From Streptococcus suis (GTDB taxonomy: Bacteria > Bacillota > Bacilli > Lactobacillales > Streptococcaceae): 56,674 nt of DNA. The position numbers were made by a program, and so were the translations under genes. The number at the start of each line of letters is the position of its first letter. The stretch's first letter is position 1. Shown here one piece after another: positions 25,806 to 35,433 of the stretch. The DNA lies in NCBI RefSeq assembly GCF_017601095.1, contig NZ_JAGFUX010000012.1:1-56674 (forward strand), in the 5' to 3' direction. The notes under the pieces were generated by a model that did not search any database, was not told the origin of the DNA, and saw only the letters and a list, made by a program, of their open reading frames with translations.

Positions 25806-26513
25806 ATGAGTAAATACAAAAAAGTCTATGCTGACATCAAGGAAAAAATTGAACAAAATATCTGGCAGGCCAATCAAGAGATGCCTACAGAAAATGAACT
25901 GATGGAGATTTACTCCTATTCCAAGGACACCATCCGCAAGGCCCTATCTCTCTTGGAGATGGATGGCTATATCCAAAAACGTCAAGGCAGAAATTCCATT
26001 ATTTTGTACCATAACCTTGTTCGAAAACCATTTGTGTCCGAATTGAAGACCGTTAGCGAACTCAACCGCTCTGCCCACCATCAAGTCCAGACCCAACTAA
26101 CCAATCTCTATATCGTCCAAGGTCAACCAGAAGTCATGAAGGAATTGGAAGTGGATGAAAAAACGGATCTCTACCGTGTCAGCCGCGTTCGGACCATTGA
26201 CGGTGAGCGATTAGAGCATGAGATTTCCTACTTTGACCGCAGGATCGTTCCCTATCTCAGCAAGGAAATCGCTGAAAGCTCCATTTATCAATATTTGGAA
26301 AACGACCTTGGCTTAGAAATTTCCCATTCCCGCCGAGAAATTTCCTTCCGCTTTGCGACGGAGGAAGAAAAGTCCTTGCTTGATCTAGCTAACTACGACA
26401 TGGTAGTTTCCGTCACTAGCACCACCTATCTGGCAGACGGTCGTCCTTTCCAGTACGGCACCATTACCTACCGACCAGACAAGGTCACCTTTGTATCTAT
26501 GGCCAAACGGTAA
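25806..26513 (+). CDS. GntR/HutC family transcriptional regulator (UTRA domain)
   Basis: A 235-residue protein. Residues 1-70 form the GntR winged helix (IKEKIEQNIWQANQEMPTENELMEIYSYSKDTIRKALSLLE), then a UTRA effector domain that binds a small sugar or sugar phosphate. It resembles TreR-type repressors, but no trehalose genes lie here. Divergent transcription from the PTS operon and the shared TTTTACG sites suggest it controls that transporter and malQ-glgP. The effector is unknown. Confidence 0.9.
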   Translation: MSKYKKVYADIKEKIEQNIWQANQEMPTENELMEIYSYSKDTIRKALSLLEMDGYIQKRQGRNSIILYHNLVRKPFVSELKTVSELNRSAHHQVQTQLTNLYIVQGQPEVMKELEVDEKTDLYRVSRVRTIDGERLEHEISYFDRRIVPYLSKEIAESSIYQYLENDLGLEISHSRREISFRFATEEEKSLLDLANYDMVVSVTSTTYLADGRPFQYGTITYRPDKVTFVSMAKR

Positions 26514-26529
26514 AATTAAACATACAAAA

Positions 26530-26561
26530 AAAAGAATGTTTCTACTCGGAAACATTCTTTT
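26530..26561. terminator. bidirectional terminator between GntR gene and glgP
   Basis: AAAAGAATGTTTC (26530-26542) pairs with GAAACATTCTTTT (26549-26561), a 13-bp stem with A/T-rich ends on both strands. Confidence 0.85.
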
Positions 26562-26569
26562 GTTTTGGA

Positions 26570-28834
26570 TTAGTTACTGTGCCAGATGTCTTCGTTGTAC
26601 TGCTCGATTGTACGGTCAGATGAGAAGAATCCTGCTTTAGCAATATTGTGAACAACTTTCTTGTTCCATGAATCTTGATCTTCGTAGTCTGCAAAGACTT
26701 GCTCTTTAACTTCGATGTACTCTGCTAAGTCAATCAAGGTCATGAACCAGTCTTTCGAGATCAATTCATGGTGCAGGCGACCAAGACGCTCATCATTTCC
26801 AAGTGCACGGATTTTGTCGCTGACGATAAAGTCAACCGCACGTTTGATATTAGCATCACCATTGTAGTAATCCGCAGATACGTAACCAGCCTTGTCGTAC
26901 AAGTCGATAATGGTATCTGAATCCTTACCAAATGTGTAGATGTTATCCATGCCTGCTAATTCTGCAATCTCAACGTTAGCACCGTCCATAGTACCAAGTG
27001 TCAAAGCACCGTTCAACATAAATTTCATGTTACCAGTACCTGACGCTTCTTTAGAAGCCAATGAGATTTGCTCAGAGATGTCTGTCGCAGGGATCAGTTT
27101 TTCAGCAACGGTTACGTTGTAGTTTTCTACCAAGTGAACGTTGAGGTACTTGCTCACTTCTGGGTCATTGTTAATCAACTCAGACAAGCAAAGAATCAAA
27201 TGAATGATGTCTTGAGCGATAATATAAGCTGGAGCTGCCTTACCACCGAAGATAACAGTGATTTTACGTTTTGGAAGGTTACCATTCTTGATTTCAAGAT
27301 ATTTATGGATGACATACAAGGCGTTCATTTGTTGGCGTTTGTACTCGTGGAAACGTTTGATCTGTGTATCGATAATAGAGTTTTCGTCCAACTCAATGCC
27401 CTTGTTGTCTTTGAGGTAACGTTTAAGAGCCAACTTGTTGTTGTGTTTGATTTCAGCCAATTTAGCATGAACTTCCTTGTCATCAGCAAATGCTAGCAAT
27501 TTTTCAAGCTTAGTCGCATCTGTCAAATAGTCATCACCAATCAATTCCTTGATGTAGTCTGCAAGATCTTGGTTAGCAAATTCCAACCAACGACGGAAGG
27601 TGATACCGTTTGTCTTATTGTTGAATTTTTCTGGGTAAAGCTCGTAGAAGCCTTTCAACTCAGAGTTTTTCAAGATTTCTGTGTGGAGAGCCGCAACCCC
27701 GTTGACAGAGTTTGAGAAGTGGATATCCATGTGAGCCATGTGCACACGACCAGACTCGTCGATGATGTGAAGGGCTACATCGGATACTTCTTTCGCAACC
27801 AAGGCATCCAATTCCTTGATGATATCTACTAAGTGAGGTACTACCTCTTCCAAGAAGTCCAACGGCCATTTTTCAAGTGCTTCCGCCAAGATAGTGTGGT
27901 TGGTGTAGCCGGTCATGTTCTTAACGATAGCCACTGCTTCTGCAAATTCCAAGCCGTGTTTTTCAGTCAAAAGACGGATCAATTCTGGAATAACAAGTGA
28001 AGGGTGAGTATCATTGATTTGAACGTAAGCATAGTCTGCCAAGTCACGCACATTTGAACCACGCTCAATCGCTTCGTCAATCAAGAGCTGGGCAGCATTT
28101 GACACCATGAAATATTGTTGGTAAATGCGGAGCAATTCCCCGTTCTTGTCTGAATCATCTGGATACAAGAAGAGGGTCAAGTTTTCTTGAATAGCCGTCT
28201 TGTTAAACGTAATACCATTTTCAATCAAGCCATAGTTGACAGACTGGATATCAAATAAGTTGAGGTAGTTTTTAGTATCTTTCTTGTAACCAAGGATGTC
28301 CAAACGGTCCAACTTAGAAGTCAATGTGAAGTTTTTGAATGGTACATCGTAGCTGATTGTCGTTGGAATCAACCAAGAGTCATTTTCAATCCAGAAGTTT
28401 GGCTCTGCATCTTGTTGGTTGTCCTTGAAGACTTGTTTAAACAGACCACAGTGGTAGTTAAGACCAACACCTTCACCGTTAATGCCAAGAGTTGACATAG
28501 AATCTACAAAACATGATGCCAAACGACCAAGACCACCGTTACCAAGTGATGGTTCTGGTTCAACATCTTCAACCTGTGCCAAAGACTTGCCAGCCGCAGC
28601 TAATTCTGCCTGAATGTCCTTGTAAACACCCAAGTTGATCAAGTTGTTTGACAAGAGTTTACCAATCAAGAACTCTGCTGAGATGTAGTAAACCTTGCGT
28701 TTACCTGTGTTTTTTGGCATATCTGCCGCTGATAGTTTGACATAGTTGAGCAACTGAAGATAGATTTCTTGGTTGGTCATGTCGGCTAATTTCTTATTGG
28801 CTTTGCTTTCTGCAAATGTTGTAAAGTTAATCAT
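26570..28834 (-). CDS. glgP: glycogen/maltodextrin phosphorylase
   Basis: About 754 residues. [19 protein letters not shown] and [10 protein letters not shown] are GT35 signatures, and [25 protein letters not shown] contains the lysine that binds pyridoxal phosphate. It releases glucose-1-phosphate from alpha-1,4-glucans using phosphate. It is coupled to malQ. ATG 28834 (MINFTTF) is preferred because GAGG lies about 10-11 nt upstream; ATG 28843 would be only 2 nt from it. Also called malP in streptococci. Confidence 0.96.
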   Translation of the reverse strand: MINFTTFAESKANKKLADMTNQEIYLQLLNYVKLSAADMPKNTGKRKVYYISAEFLIGKLLSNNLINLGVYKDIQAELAAAGKSLAQVEDVEPEPSLGNGGLGRLASCFVDSMSTLGINGEGVGLNYHCGLFKQVFKDNQQDAEPNFWIENDSWLIPTTISYDVPFKNFTLTSKLDRLDILGYKKDTKNYLNLFDIQSVNYGLIENGITFNKTAIQENLTLFLYPDDSDKNGELLRIYQQYFMVSNAAQLLIDEAIERGSNVRDLADYAYVQINDTHPSLVIPELIRLLTEKHGLEFAEAVAIVKNMTGYTNHTILAEALEKWPLDFLEEVVPHLVDIIKELDALVAKEVSDVALHIIDESGRVHMAHMDIHFSNSVNGVAALHTEILKNSELKGFYELYPEKFNNKTNGITFRRWLEFANQDLADYIKELIGDDYLTDATKLEKLLAFADDKEVHAKLAEIKHNNKLALKRYLKDNKGIELDENSIIDTQIKRFHEYKRQQMNALYVIHKYLEIKNGNLPKRKITVIFGGKAAPAYIIAQDIIHLILCLSELINNDPEVSKYLNVHLVENYNVTVAEKLIPATDISEQISLASKEASGTGNMKFMLNGALTLGTMDGANVEIAELAGMDNIYTFGKDSDTIIDLYDKAGYVSADYYNGDANIKRAVDFIVSDKIRALGNDERLGRLHHELISKDWFMTLIDLAEYIEVKEQVFADYEDQDSWNKKVVHNIAKAGFFSSDRTIEQYNEDIWHSN

Positions 28835-30335
28835 GGTTTTCATTTCCTCGTTGATATAATGTTGTCATTTTGACTAAGAAGTCTTTGCGTTCTTGGGTTA
28901 AATCTTCGGCTTTCATCCGCCATTCCCAGTTGCCACCAACAGTTGAAGGCATGTTCATCCGGCTATCTTCTCCCAAGTCTAAGACATCTTGCATAGTAGC
29001 GATGGCAGTATCACTCACGGTCGCAAAGAGTGTCCGAAGCATAGCTTGAGTAACAGGTTCAATTGGTTTTCTGTTGGTATAGGCATCTACAAATTCCTGT
29101 TGTTCAGGTTCAAGATTGTTGTACCAACCGTTCACAACCTCATTGTCATGAGTACCTGTATAGGCGACTGAATTTGGTACGCAACGGTGTGGGATGTCAA
29201 TGCTTTGTCCTGTCACATCGAAGAAGCCAAATTCTAGGATTTTCATGCCTGGGTAGCCACAGTCTGCAAGCAATTTGCGAGCTTTTGCATCAATATTTCC
29301 AAGGTCTTCTGCGATAATCGGTAGATCCCCAAGAGTTTCTTTAACCGCCTTGAAAAGATTGTAGCCTGGACCTGGCTCCCAAGTGCCGACTTTGGCTACT
29401 TCTGCATCACCTGCTACTTGCCAGTAGTCTGAGAAACCTTTAAAATGGTCAATTCTCAGTACATCGTAGAGTTTGAAGCTCTCATGAATCCGATAAATCC
29501 ACCAGCTATAGCCTGTTTTTTCATGTTGCTCCCAATCATAGAGAGGATTGCCCCACAATTGACCATCTGCCGAAAAGTTGTCAGCAGGCACACCTGCCAC
29601 ATAAAGTGGATTTCGCTCACCATCTAGTTTGAAAAGTTGCGGTTTGGTCCATACTTCAACACTATCAGCTGAAACATAAATCGGCATATCTCCGATAATC
29701 TTGATATGGTTCTTGTTGGCATACTCTTTCAACTGTTTCCACTGGCTAAAGAAGAAATACTGTGTCACTTTGAAGTAGTCAATCTGATCAGCTAATTCTA
29801 AGCGATATTTTTCGAGAGCTTCTTCATTTCGAGCAACAACTTTCTTGTCATCCCATTCTTGTAAGGCCTTGTTACCGAAGTGTTCCTTGATTGCCATAAA
29901 TTCTGCATAGTCGTTTAACCATGAAGAATTAGCTTTTTCAAATTCTTGAAAAGCAATCTTGCGTTTATCATCGCTCAAAAAGTTTTTTACAGCTCTTTCC
30001 AAAATTGGACGACGAGCCTCATATATCAAGGCGTAGTCCACTTTTTCTGGATCATCTCCAAAGTTCACATCTTGGTAATCAAAATTAGCTAATAAATCTT
30101 CATCTGCTAATAAGTCAAAATCAATTAAATGTGTATTTCCTGCAATGGCAGAAAATGATTGATAAGGTGAATCTCCGTAACTTGTCGTTGTGAGAGGAAG
30201 GAGCTGCCAGTAGGTCTGCTTGGTTTCGACCAAGAAATCTACAAAGTCATAGGCAGGCTTTCCAAAAGTACCGATACCAAACTTACCTGGAAGTGAGGTA
30301 ATATGCATTAAAATTCCACTGGTACGATTCGCCAT
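28827..30335 (-). CDS. malQ: 4-alpha-glucanotransferase (amylomaltase)
   Basis: A 502-residue GH77 enzyme. [22 protein letters not shown] starts the fold and [15 protein letters not shown] and TGTHDNEV hold the catalytic Asp, Glu and Asp. It disproportionates maltose and maltodextrins so that GlgP can phosphorolyse the longer chains. It overlaps glgP by about 8 bp. The promoter carries a palindromic AACGTTT operator. Confidence 0.97.
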   Translation of the reverse strand: MANRTSGILMHITSLPGKFGIGTFGKPAYDFVDFLVETKQTYWQLLPLTTTSYGDSPYQSFSAIAGNTHLIDFDLLADEDLLANFDYQDVNFGDDPEKVDYALIYEARRPILERAVKNFLSDDKRKIAFQEFEKANSSWLNDYAEFMAIKEHFGNKALQEWDDKKVVARNEEALEKYRLELADQIDYFKVTQYFFFSQWKQLKEYANKNHIKIIGDMPIYVSADSVEVWTKPQLFKLDGERNPLYVAGVPADNFSADGQLWGNPLYDWEQHEKTGYSWWIYRIHESFKLYDVLRIDHFKGFSDYWQVAGDAEVAKVGTWEPGPGYNLFKAVKETLGDLPIIAEDLGNIDAKARKLLADCGYPGMKILEFGFFDVTGQSIDIPHRCVPNSVAYTGTHDNEVVNGWYNNLEPEQQEFVDAYTNRKPIEPVTQAMLRTLFATVSDTAIATMQDVLDLGEDSRMNMPSTVGGNWEWRMKAEDLTQERKDFLVKMTTLYQRGNENHD

Positions 30336-30368
30336 AAAAACGTTTTCCTTTCTTTCGATTACAATGAT

Positions 30369-30397
30369 AGTTTAACGCAAACGTTTGCACTTGTCAA
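30369..30397 (-). promoter_or_regulatory. malQ-glgP promoter with embedded MalR/cre-like operator
   Basis: TTGACA (30392-30397) and TAAACT (30369-30374) are separated by 17 bp on the minus strand. The perfect palindrome GCAAACGTTTGC (30377-30388) fills the spacer. Its AAACGTTT core is that of LacI-family operators (MalR of streptococci), and it departs from the cre consensus at the W positions. Confidence 0.8.
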
Positions 30398-30422
30398 GGA
30401 TTTATACAATATTTTTTGAAAG

Positions 30423-30434
30423 TTTTACGTAAAA
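30423..30434. promoter_or_regulatory. palindrome TTTTACGTAAAA, shared with the GntR operator
   Basis: A perfect 12-bp palindrome 26 bp upstream of the malQ -35 box. The CGTAAAA half recurs at about 30448-30454 and in the inverted repeat between the PTS operon and gntR. It is probably a second regulator site at malQ. Confidence 0.5.
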
Positions 30435-30484
30435 GCTGTCAAGAACTCGTAAAATATATCATATACCTACATTTCTCTAAAAAG

Positions 30485-30523
30485 AAAAAACAAAGAAAAT
30501 CCGAGTTTAATTCTCGAATTTTC
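30485..30523 (-). terminator. clpL terminator
   Basis: On the minus strand GAAAATTCGAG pairs with CTCGGATTTTC (one mismatch), then TTTGTTTTTTC. It follows the clpL stop at 30541. Confidence 0.8.
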
Positions 30524-30540
30524 TATATTATTCTATAATT

Positions 30541-32640
30541 TTATGAAAAGGTTTGCTCTTTTATTTGGATAGTTCCATCAACAACATCTGCTTCTAGGTG
30601 TTTGACTTCAACATTATCCAAATAGAAGTCTGTCACCTTATCACGGATTTGATTTTCAATCACGCGACGCATAGGACGAGCTCCCATTGCCTGGTCATAG
30701 CCTGCTTCCATCAAGAATTCTTTGGCTGCATCCGTCACCTCTAGACTAATTCCCTTCTTAGCCAAGGTCTTGTTGACCTGTGCCAGCATCAATTCTACGA
30801 TGGCTTTGAGATCTTCTTTATCTAAGTGTTTAAATTCAATAACCCCATTGAAACGGTTGAGAAATTCTGGACGGAAGTAAGGAGAAATGCGGTCCATAAT
30901 AGCCACTTTCTCATCAGTCACTGGCACATCATAACCAAAGCCCGCATTTGAAGTAGCAATGATAATGGTGTTTTTAAAGTTGACTTGGTTGCCCTGACCA
31001 TCTGTCAAATGCCCATCATCTAGCACTTGCAAGAGAAGGGTAATCACTTGTGGATCTGCCTTTTCAATCTCATCTAAGAGAACAATAGAGTACGGATTGC
31101 GACGTACACGCTCTGTTAGCGTATGAGAATTATCATCATACCCGACATATCCTGCTGTGGTACCGATTAATTTGGAAACTGCTGTCCGGTCGCTGTATTC
31201 AGACATATCCAGACGAATAATGGCATCCTTATTACCAAACAAGTCTAGAGCTAGTTGTTTAGCCAACTCTGTTTTACCAACACCAGTCGGACCAACAAAG
31301 AGGAAGGAGCCGATTGGACGGTTACCATCATCAAAGCCTGCACGATTACGACGAATGGCACGGGATACTGCTTCCACTGCATCATCTTGACCGATTACAT
31401 TTGTGGCTAAGCGATTTTTCAAGTCCTTGAGGCGTTCGATATCAGAAGCTCCCATTTGAGAAACTGGAATACCTGTCATGCGTTCAACTGCCTGAGCCAC
31501 ATCATTGACACTTGCTACAACCTTTTGGCTTTCCGTATGGTTATCAATCTGCTCTTGCAATTGGTCAATACGGACCTTTTCATTCAAGGCTCTTTCGTAA
31601 TCCTCTTTTTCTGCTGCTTCTAACTGCATACGTTTGGCTTCAGCCATCTCTGTTTCCAAGGTCTGAATATCTGTCACAGGGTGTTGGGCAGCCAAGTGTG
31701 CCGCCGTCACATCGATTAAGTCAATGGCCTTATCTGGCAAGCTGCGCTGTGGAATGTATTGAACTGAATAATCCACTGCCGCACGCAAGACCTCATCTGG
31801 GAGTTCAATATTGTGGTGGGCTTCATAAAGCGGCTTAATCCCTTTCAAAATCTGGTAGGTGTCCTCTGCGGACGGAGCATTGACCTTGACTTCATTGAAA
31901 CGACGAGCCAGAGCAGCGTTCTTGTGAATGGTGTTGCGGTATTCGTCCTGCGTAGTGGCACCGATAACAGTTAACTCTCCACGGGAAAGAGCTGGTTTGA
32001 GAATATCCGCTAAGCCCTTGGAACCTGAGTCCCCACCAGTGCTACCAGCTCCCAAAATCTGATGAATTTCATCAAAGAAGAGAATGATATTTCCTGCTTT
32101 TTTGACTTCATCCACAAGATTTTGCACATTTTCCTCAAAAGCTCCGCGGTACTGGGTCCCTGCCTCCAAGCCAGAAATGTCAATGGAGATGATTTCCTTG
32201 TTCTTAATGGCAGCTGGGACATCTCCGTTGACAATGGCTTGAGCCAAGCCTTCTACTACCGCTGTCTTTCCGACACCCGCATCACCGACCAAAACAGGAT
32301 TGTTCTTAGTCCGACGAGCTAGGATTTCAGAGGTTTCTTGGATTTCCTTGTTGCGTCCAATGACTGGATCCAACTTACCTTCACGCGCATCTTGGGTCAA
32401 ATTGCGACCTAATTTTGCTAAAATCCCATCTGACTTTATCTGACCTTTAACCTGTGTTTGAGCCACTTCTTCTGTCTGTGGCAGGCGACCAGTCTGACGG
32501 TACATAGCAAATTCTTCTGGTGTTACTTCACGCCCATTGATAGAATAACGGCGACGTTCTGTGCTGTAGCCTCCCATGTTGCCCATGAGCTGATTGAAAA
32601 TGTCGTCCATATTGTTAAAGTTATTGAAATTGTTGTTCAT
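30541..32640 (-). CDS. clpL: ATP-dependent Clp protease ATP-binding subunit / disaggregase ClpL
   Basis: A 699-residue two-AAA protein. The Asn/Phe-rich start [20 protein letters not shown] is the ClpL mark. Walker A motifs GDAGVGKT and GPTGVGKT, the Walker B segments [10 protein letters not shown] and LLDEIEK and a middle coiled coil are intact. ClpL lacks the classic N-domain and acts as a heat-shock chaperone in streptococci. Four CtsR-type boxes lie upstream, so repression by CtsR is expected. A MITE occupies part of the 315-nt leader. Confidence 0.97.
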   Translation of the reverse strand: MNNNFNNFNNMDDIFNQLMGNMGGYSTERRRYSINGREVTPEEFAMYRQTGRLPQTEEVAQTQVKGQIKSDGILAKLGRNLTQDAREGKLDPVIGRNKEIQETSEILARRTKNNPVLVGDAGVGKTAVVEGLAQAIVNGDVPAAIKNKEIISIDISGLEAGTQYRGAFEENVQNLVDEVKKAGNIILFFDEIHQILGAGSTGGDSGSKGLADILKPALSRGELTVIGATTQDEYRNTIHKNAALARRFNEVKVNAPSAEDTYQILKGIKPLYEAHHNIELPDEVLRAAVDYSVQYIPQRSLPDKAIDLIDVTAAHLAAQHPVTDIQTLETEMAEAKRMQLEAAEKEDYERALNEKVRIDQLQEQIDNHTESQKVVASVNDVAQAVERMTGIPVSQMGASDIERLKDLKNRLATNVIGQDDAVEAVSRAIRRNRAGFDDGNRPIGSFLFVGPTGVGKTELAKQLALDLFGNKDAIIRLDMSEYSDRTAVSKLIGTTAGYVGYDDNSHTLTERVRRNPYSIVLLDEIEKADPQVITLLLQVLDDGHLTDGQGNQVNFKNTIIIATSNAGFGYDVPVTDEKVAIMDRISPYFRPEFLNRFNGVIEFKHLDKEDLKAIVELMLAQVNKTLAKKGISLEVTDAAKEFLMEAGYDQAMGARPMRRVIENQIRDKVTDFYLDNVEVKHLEADVVDGTIQIKEQTFS

Positions 32641-32670
32641 CGTTTTTACCTCGTTTAAGTTTTATTTGCT

Positions 32671-32687
32671 TTTGACTTTTACTGACC
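32671..32687 (-). promoter_or_regulatory. CtsR-like box 1 (clpL leader)
   Basis: Minus strand GGTCAGT-AAA-AGTCAAA, the heptad tandem repeat of CtsR (consensus RGTCAAAnAnRGTCAAA), 30 bp before the clpL start codon. Confidence 0.6.
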
Positions 32688-32710
32688 TTTGTTTTAAAAA
32701 AATTGATTTA

Positions 32711-32808
32711 GTCTTTTAGTTTGCTTTTAGTACTAGGCAACGAGCTGAAGGCAGTACTGAAGTACGGCAAAGCGAGTTAACGCAGTAATAAAAGATAAAC
32801 TAAATGAC
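32711..32808. mobile_element. 98-bp MITE/RUP-like element, copy 1
   Basis: The ends are imperfect inverted repeats, GTCTTTTAGTTT and (reverse complement of the right end) GTCATTTAGTTT. TA lies directly before it (32709-32710) and two bases after it (32811-32812). The same 98-bp element in the other orientation is at 39225-39322. The size and TA context resemble the RUP elements of pneumococcus that are moved by IS630-type transposases; the link is inference. Confidence 0.75.
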
Positions 32809-32853
32809 GCTAATAGGGTATAATCCTGTCTTTCATAGTACCCTCCTCAGAAG

Positions 32854-32870
32854 TTTGTCTTTTACTGACC
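32854..32870 (-). promoter_or_regulatory. CtsR-like box 2 (clpL)
   Basis: Minus strand GGTCAGT-AAA-AGACAAA, a CtsR-type heptad pair with one further deviation in the second heptad. Confidence 0.55.
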
Positions 32871-32901
32871 ATTTAGTCAATTTGTCAGTCAAACTTTTTC
32901 G

Positions 32902-32918
32902 TTTGACTTTAACTGACC
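32902..32918 (-). promoter_or_regulatory. CtsR-like box 3 (clpL)
   Basis: Minus strand GGTCAGT-TAA-AGTCAAA. It lies just downstream of the promoter start region. Confidence 0.6.
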
Positions 32919-32931
32919 TTTTGTTCAAAGA

Positions 32932-32958
32932 ATTCGTAAGGCCCTTTACCTTACGAAT
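32932..32958 (-). repeat. hairpin at the start of the clpL leader
   Basis: ATTCGTAAGG pairs with CCTTACGAAT around a 7-nt loop, directly after the -10 box, so it forms the very 5' end of the clpL mRNA. A 5' hairpin of this type can protect an mRNA from decay (inference). Confidence 0.5.
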
Positions 32959-32961
32959 CTT

Positions 32962-32991
32962 ATTCTACACCATTGGTCAGCAAAAGTCAAT
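32962..32991 (-). promoter_or_regulatory. clpL promoter overlapped by CtsR-like box 4
   Basis: TTGACT (32985-32990) and TAGAAT (32962-32967) are 17 bp apart on the minus strand. The plus-strand sequence GGTCAGC-AAA-AGTCAAT (32975-32991) is a CtsR-type box spanning the -35 element and spacer, fitting repression by CtsR. Confidence 0.7.
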
Positions 32992-33022
32992 AGTTTTGTT
33001 TGACCATTTTTTACTTTTATAC

Positions 33023-33047
33023 AAAAAAATCTACCTGACGGTAGATT
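33023..33047 (-). terminator. terminator of the deformylase paralogue gene
   Basis: AATCTACC and GGTAGATT pair around a 4-nt loop; the minus strand continues with a T-run. The arm touches the stop codon at 33047. Confidence 0.8.
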
Positions 33048-33457
33048 TAGATGATAATTCCTTCCAAATGATCCAGCTCATGCTGAACAATCTGGGCTTG
33101 GAAGTCTGTCAGCTTTAGACTCTGCTTTTTCCATGAAGCATCAAAAAACTCCACTTCAATTTCCTGATAGCGTGTCGTCGGGCGGATACCTTCCAGTGAC
33201 AGACAGCCCTCTTCTGTCTGATAGGGCTTGGCCTTGCTGATGAGGACGGGATTATACATGACCAGGTTGGTGAAGCCCATGTTGACGATGATAAGCCGCT
33301 TTTTGACGCCAATCATATTGGCCGCCATGCCCACACAAGCATGAGCATTGGCTGCTAAAGTGTCCTGCAAGTCCTTACCGATCGGCACATCTTTCTGAGT
33401 CGCAGGCTCAGACTTTTGTTGCAGGAAGAAAATGTCTTTCATAATAGGTTGAATCAT
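33047..33457 (-). CDS. peptide deformylase family protein, probably a divergent paralogue
   Basis: A 136-residue protein. Motif 2 EEGCLSL and motif 3 QHELDHLEG (zinc ligands) are intact. Motif 1 should read GxGxAAxQ but here is CVGMAANMIG, so the catalytic glutamine is replaced by methionine. In pneumococcus, one of two deformylase-like genes (defA) is reported to be non-functional, so this may be its counterpart. It is shorter than the active streptococcal enzyme (about 200 residues). Its activity is doubtful but not excluded. Confidence 0.85.
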   Translation of the reverse strand: MIQPIMKDIFFLQQKSEPATQKDVPIGKDLQDTLAANAHACVGMAANMIGVKKRLIIVNMGFTNLVMYNPVLISKAKPYQTEEGCLSLEGIRPTTRYQEIEVEFFDASWKKQSLKLTDFQAQIVQHELDHLEGIII

Positions 33458-33504
33458 GGGGTGTCTCCTTATTTTCTAGCTTCATCTAGTATACCATATA
33501 CCCC

Positions 33505-33528
33505 AAAAAAGCCTAGTTCTCACTAGAC
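33505..33528 (-). terminator. terminator of the MerR regulator gene
   Basis: AGTCTAGT pairs with ACTAGGCT (one mismatch) around GAGA, then TTTTTT on the minus strand. It follows the stop at 33538. Confidence 0.65.
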
Positions 33529-33537
33529 TTCTTTCGT

Positions 33538-34266
33538 TTATTCTTGGCAATAAATCGCAATAGCTTGGCTGACAAAGGCTGCTGTGCCTGGTCCACCTGC
33601 TCGGTCAATGTTGGCTGAAAATCGCTCGTCTTCAACATACATAAGACCTAGATTTTGTAAGATTTCCTTGGTGCAGGTGTAGAAATTTTCCGTGATATAG
33701 GCCTGCAAGTTGGCTACCTGAGCCTGCACATCTGGATGACTGACTTCTAAGCTCAGCATTTTTCCAAAAACTTCAAAAATAGCCTGCATCTCTTGAGCAA
33801 ACACCCGGTCCTTACTGGCATCGTATTTCTCTTCAAATTCCGCAAAGGCTGAGGTATTCCCCCACCGCTCCTTAGCCTCCACCTTGTAGGCTTCTAGTTG
33901 ACTGCTGTCAAATGCGTGAAAATCCATGACTTCTCCTCCTTTTTCTGTGAGCAATCTGGCGTGATTGATGATGCGATCCAGCCGTTCCCTTTTGAGCTCT
34001 AAAAGGGTGATATGGTCCCGCAAGACTTGCTGACGATTGACTTCCGTCACGTCCAGAAGCTGCTGAATGTCTTTGAGAGGAAGATCCAACTCACGAAATA
34101 AGAGAATTTCTTGCAGACGAGCCAAATTCTCCTGATTATAGTAGCGATAACCATTTTCAGCCACAAATGCTGGTTTGAGCAAACCAATCTGGTCATAGTG
34201 GTGCAAGGTCCTCACCGTCAATCCTGTCAAGTGACTGACCTGCTTAACTGTCCAATTTTCGCTCAT
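33538..34266 (-). CDS. MerR family transcriptional regulator with TipAS domain
   Basis: A 242-residue protein. Residues 1-75 form the MerR helix-turn-helix and wing (WTVKQVSHLTGLTVRTLHHYDQIGLL, NGYRYY). Residues about 120-242 match the TipAS antibiotic-recognition domain (KYDASKDRVFAQEM, FYTCTKEILQNLGLMYVEDERF). Such proteins (Mta, SkgA, TipAL) sense drugs or stress and activate a long-spacer promoter. Here the only target visible is its own promoter. No efflux gene is adjacent. Confidence 0.9.
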   Translation of the reverse strand: MSENWTVKQVSHLTGLTVRTLHHYDQIGLLKPAFVAENGYRYYNQENLARLQEILLFRELDLPLKDIQQLLDVTEVNRQQVLRDHITLLELKRERLDRIINHARLLTEKGGEVMDFHAFDSSQLEAYKVEAKERWGNTSAFAEFEEKYDASKDRVFAQEMQAIFEVFGKMLSLEVSHPDVQAQVANLQAYITENFYTCTKEILQNLGLMYVEDERFSANIDRAGGPGTAAFVSQAIAIYCQE

Positions 34267-34287
34267 AGAAATCTCCTCTCTATGCCC

Positions 34288-34318
34288 AGTATAAGGGATA
34301 ACGTAAGGTGAGAGTCAA
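34288..34318 (-). promoter_or_regulatory. MerR-type promoter with 19-bp spacer
   Basis: TTGACT (34313-34318) and TATACT (34288-34293) are separated by 19 bp on the minus strand, the overlong spacing that MerR activators compensate by twisting the DNA. The spacer holds CTCACCTTACG, an imperfect operator half. It suggests autoactivation. Confidence 0.7.
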
Positions 34319-34344
34319 GAATTTTATCAAAAAACTTTTACATC

Positions 34345-35433
34345 TCACTCCACCCTCACCGGCACGCGCCCATAGGTCTGCTCTGCTATTGCGTTAGCGC
34401 CCAGTTGATAGACTGCATCCGCCTGCTGGGTCAGGCTGTCCCAGGGCTCTTTGCCGATCCGCGTCACTAATCCCACCCGCTCCTTGACGGTCTTGAGATA
34501 GGCCTGGCCTCGAGCTGAAAAGCCCAATACATGGACCGCTTCTGGTAAGGGAGTTTCCACCGCATTGACCAGGATGTAGGTCAGCACTCGCCGCACCCGC
34601 GCCTTGGTGTAGCGCTTGGTCGCAACGGCCTCCACTAACTCCTCCACGGTCGCTACGCTCCCAATAGCAGAGCGGATACGACTGGCTAGTTCTTCGTTGA
34701 CCTGAAAGACCTGACTGAGATCTGGGTGGGTCGCAAGCTGGTAGCGGAGCAGGGGAAAAAAATCCTTCCAGCTCACCTTGGTCGACTCTTCAAAGAGACT
34801 AGCAGACGGTAAAAAGTCACGCACCAAGTCCAGCTGGTCAGCACCCTTTCGGATAGCCGTCGCCGAGGCGTAGGTCGTTTCCACCTCTTCCGAATGAAAA
34901 CCAGCTCCCTGCCGTTGAACAGGGCTGAGCTGAATGCCTGTTCCAGCCACCGCCTTAGCATAAGCCAGAGCCAGAATATGGTTGGGCGTATCACCTGTGA
35001 AGGTTAGACCCGCAAATTCCTGCCACATAGCCTGGGTCTTCTGTGGATAAGAGAAATTGTCTGGCAAGTTTTTCACAAAATTTTCCATCTCTTCCGACTT
35101 ATCCACATAGATATCCGCAATTTTCTGGTAATCCAGCATTTCTTCCGTACCGAAGACCAACTTCTCCACACCTAGCCTGTGTAAAATGCTGATGGCTCCC
35201 TTGGCAAAGTGATCAGCTGACTGGACGGACACTAAAAAGGGCATCTCGACAACCAAGTCTGCCCCGTGTTCCAGAGCCATCTGAGACCGTGTCCACTTAT
35301 CCACAATAGCTGGCTCACCCCGTTGCATGAAATTACCAGACATGACCACGATTTTCAACCCCTCAGCCTGCTCCAGCAGGTATTTATGACCTGTATGGAA
35401 GGGATTGTATTCTGCTACGATGCCTGAAATCAT
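34345..35433 (-). CDS. tmcAL: tRNA(Met) cytidine acetate ligase (YlbM-like nucleotidyltransferase)
   Basis: About 362 residues. It begins [22 protein letters not shown], the HxGH nucleotidyltransferase motif, and continues with [21 protein letters not shown], typical of TmcAL. This enzyme acetylates the wobble cytidine of elongator tRNA-Met using acetate and ATP. ATG 35433 overlaps the methyltransferase stop as ATGA, so translation is coupled. It ends the yqe operon. Confidence 0.93.
   Translation of the reverse strand: MISGIVAEYNPFHTGHKYLLEQAEGLKIVVMSGNFMQRGEPAIVDKWTRSQMALEHGADLVVEMPFLVSVQSADHFAKGAISILHRLGVEKLVFGTEEMLDYQKIADIYVDKSEEMENFVKNLPDNFSYPQKTQAMWQEFAGLTFTGDTPNHILALAYAKAVAGTGIQLSPVQRQGAGFHSEEVETTYASATAIRKGADQLDLVRDFLPSASLFEESTKVSWKDFFPLLRYQLATHPDLSQVFQVNEELASRIRSAIGSVATVEELVEAVATKRYTKARVRRVLTYILVNAVETPLPEAVHVLGFSARGQAYLKTVKERVGLVTRIGKEPWDSLTQQADAVYQLGANAIAEQTYGRVPVRVE

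Noticed and set aside
22614..30335. Trehalose locus, because the GntR protein resembles TreR
   Set aside because: No phosphotrehalase gene is present; the neighbours are malQ and glgP, which fit maltose/maltodextrin use better.
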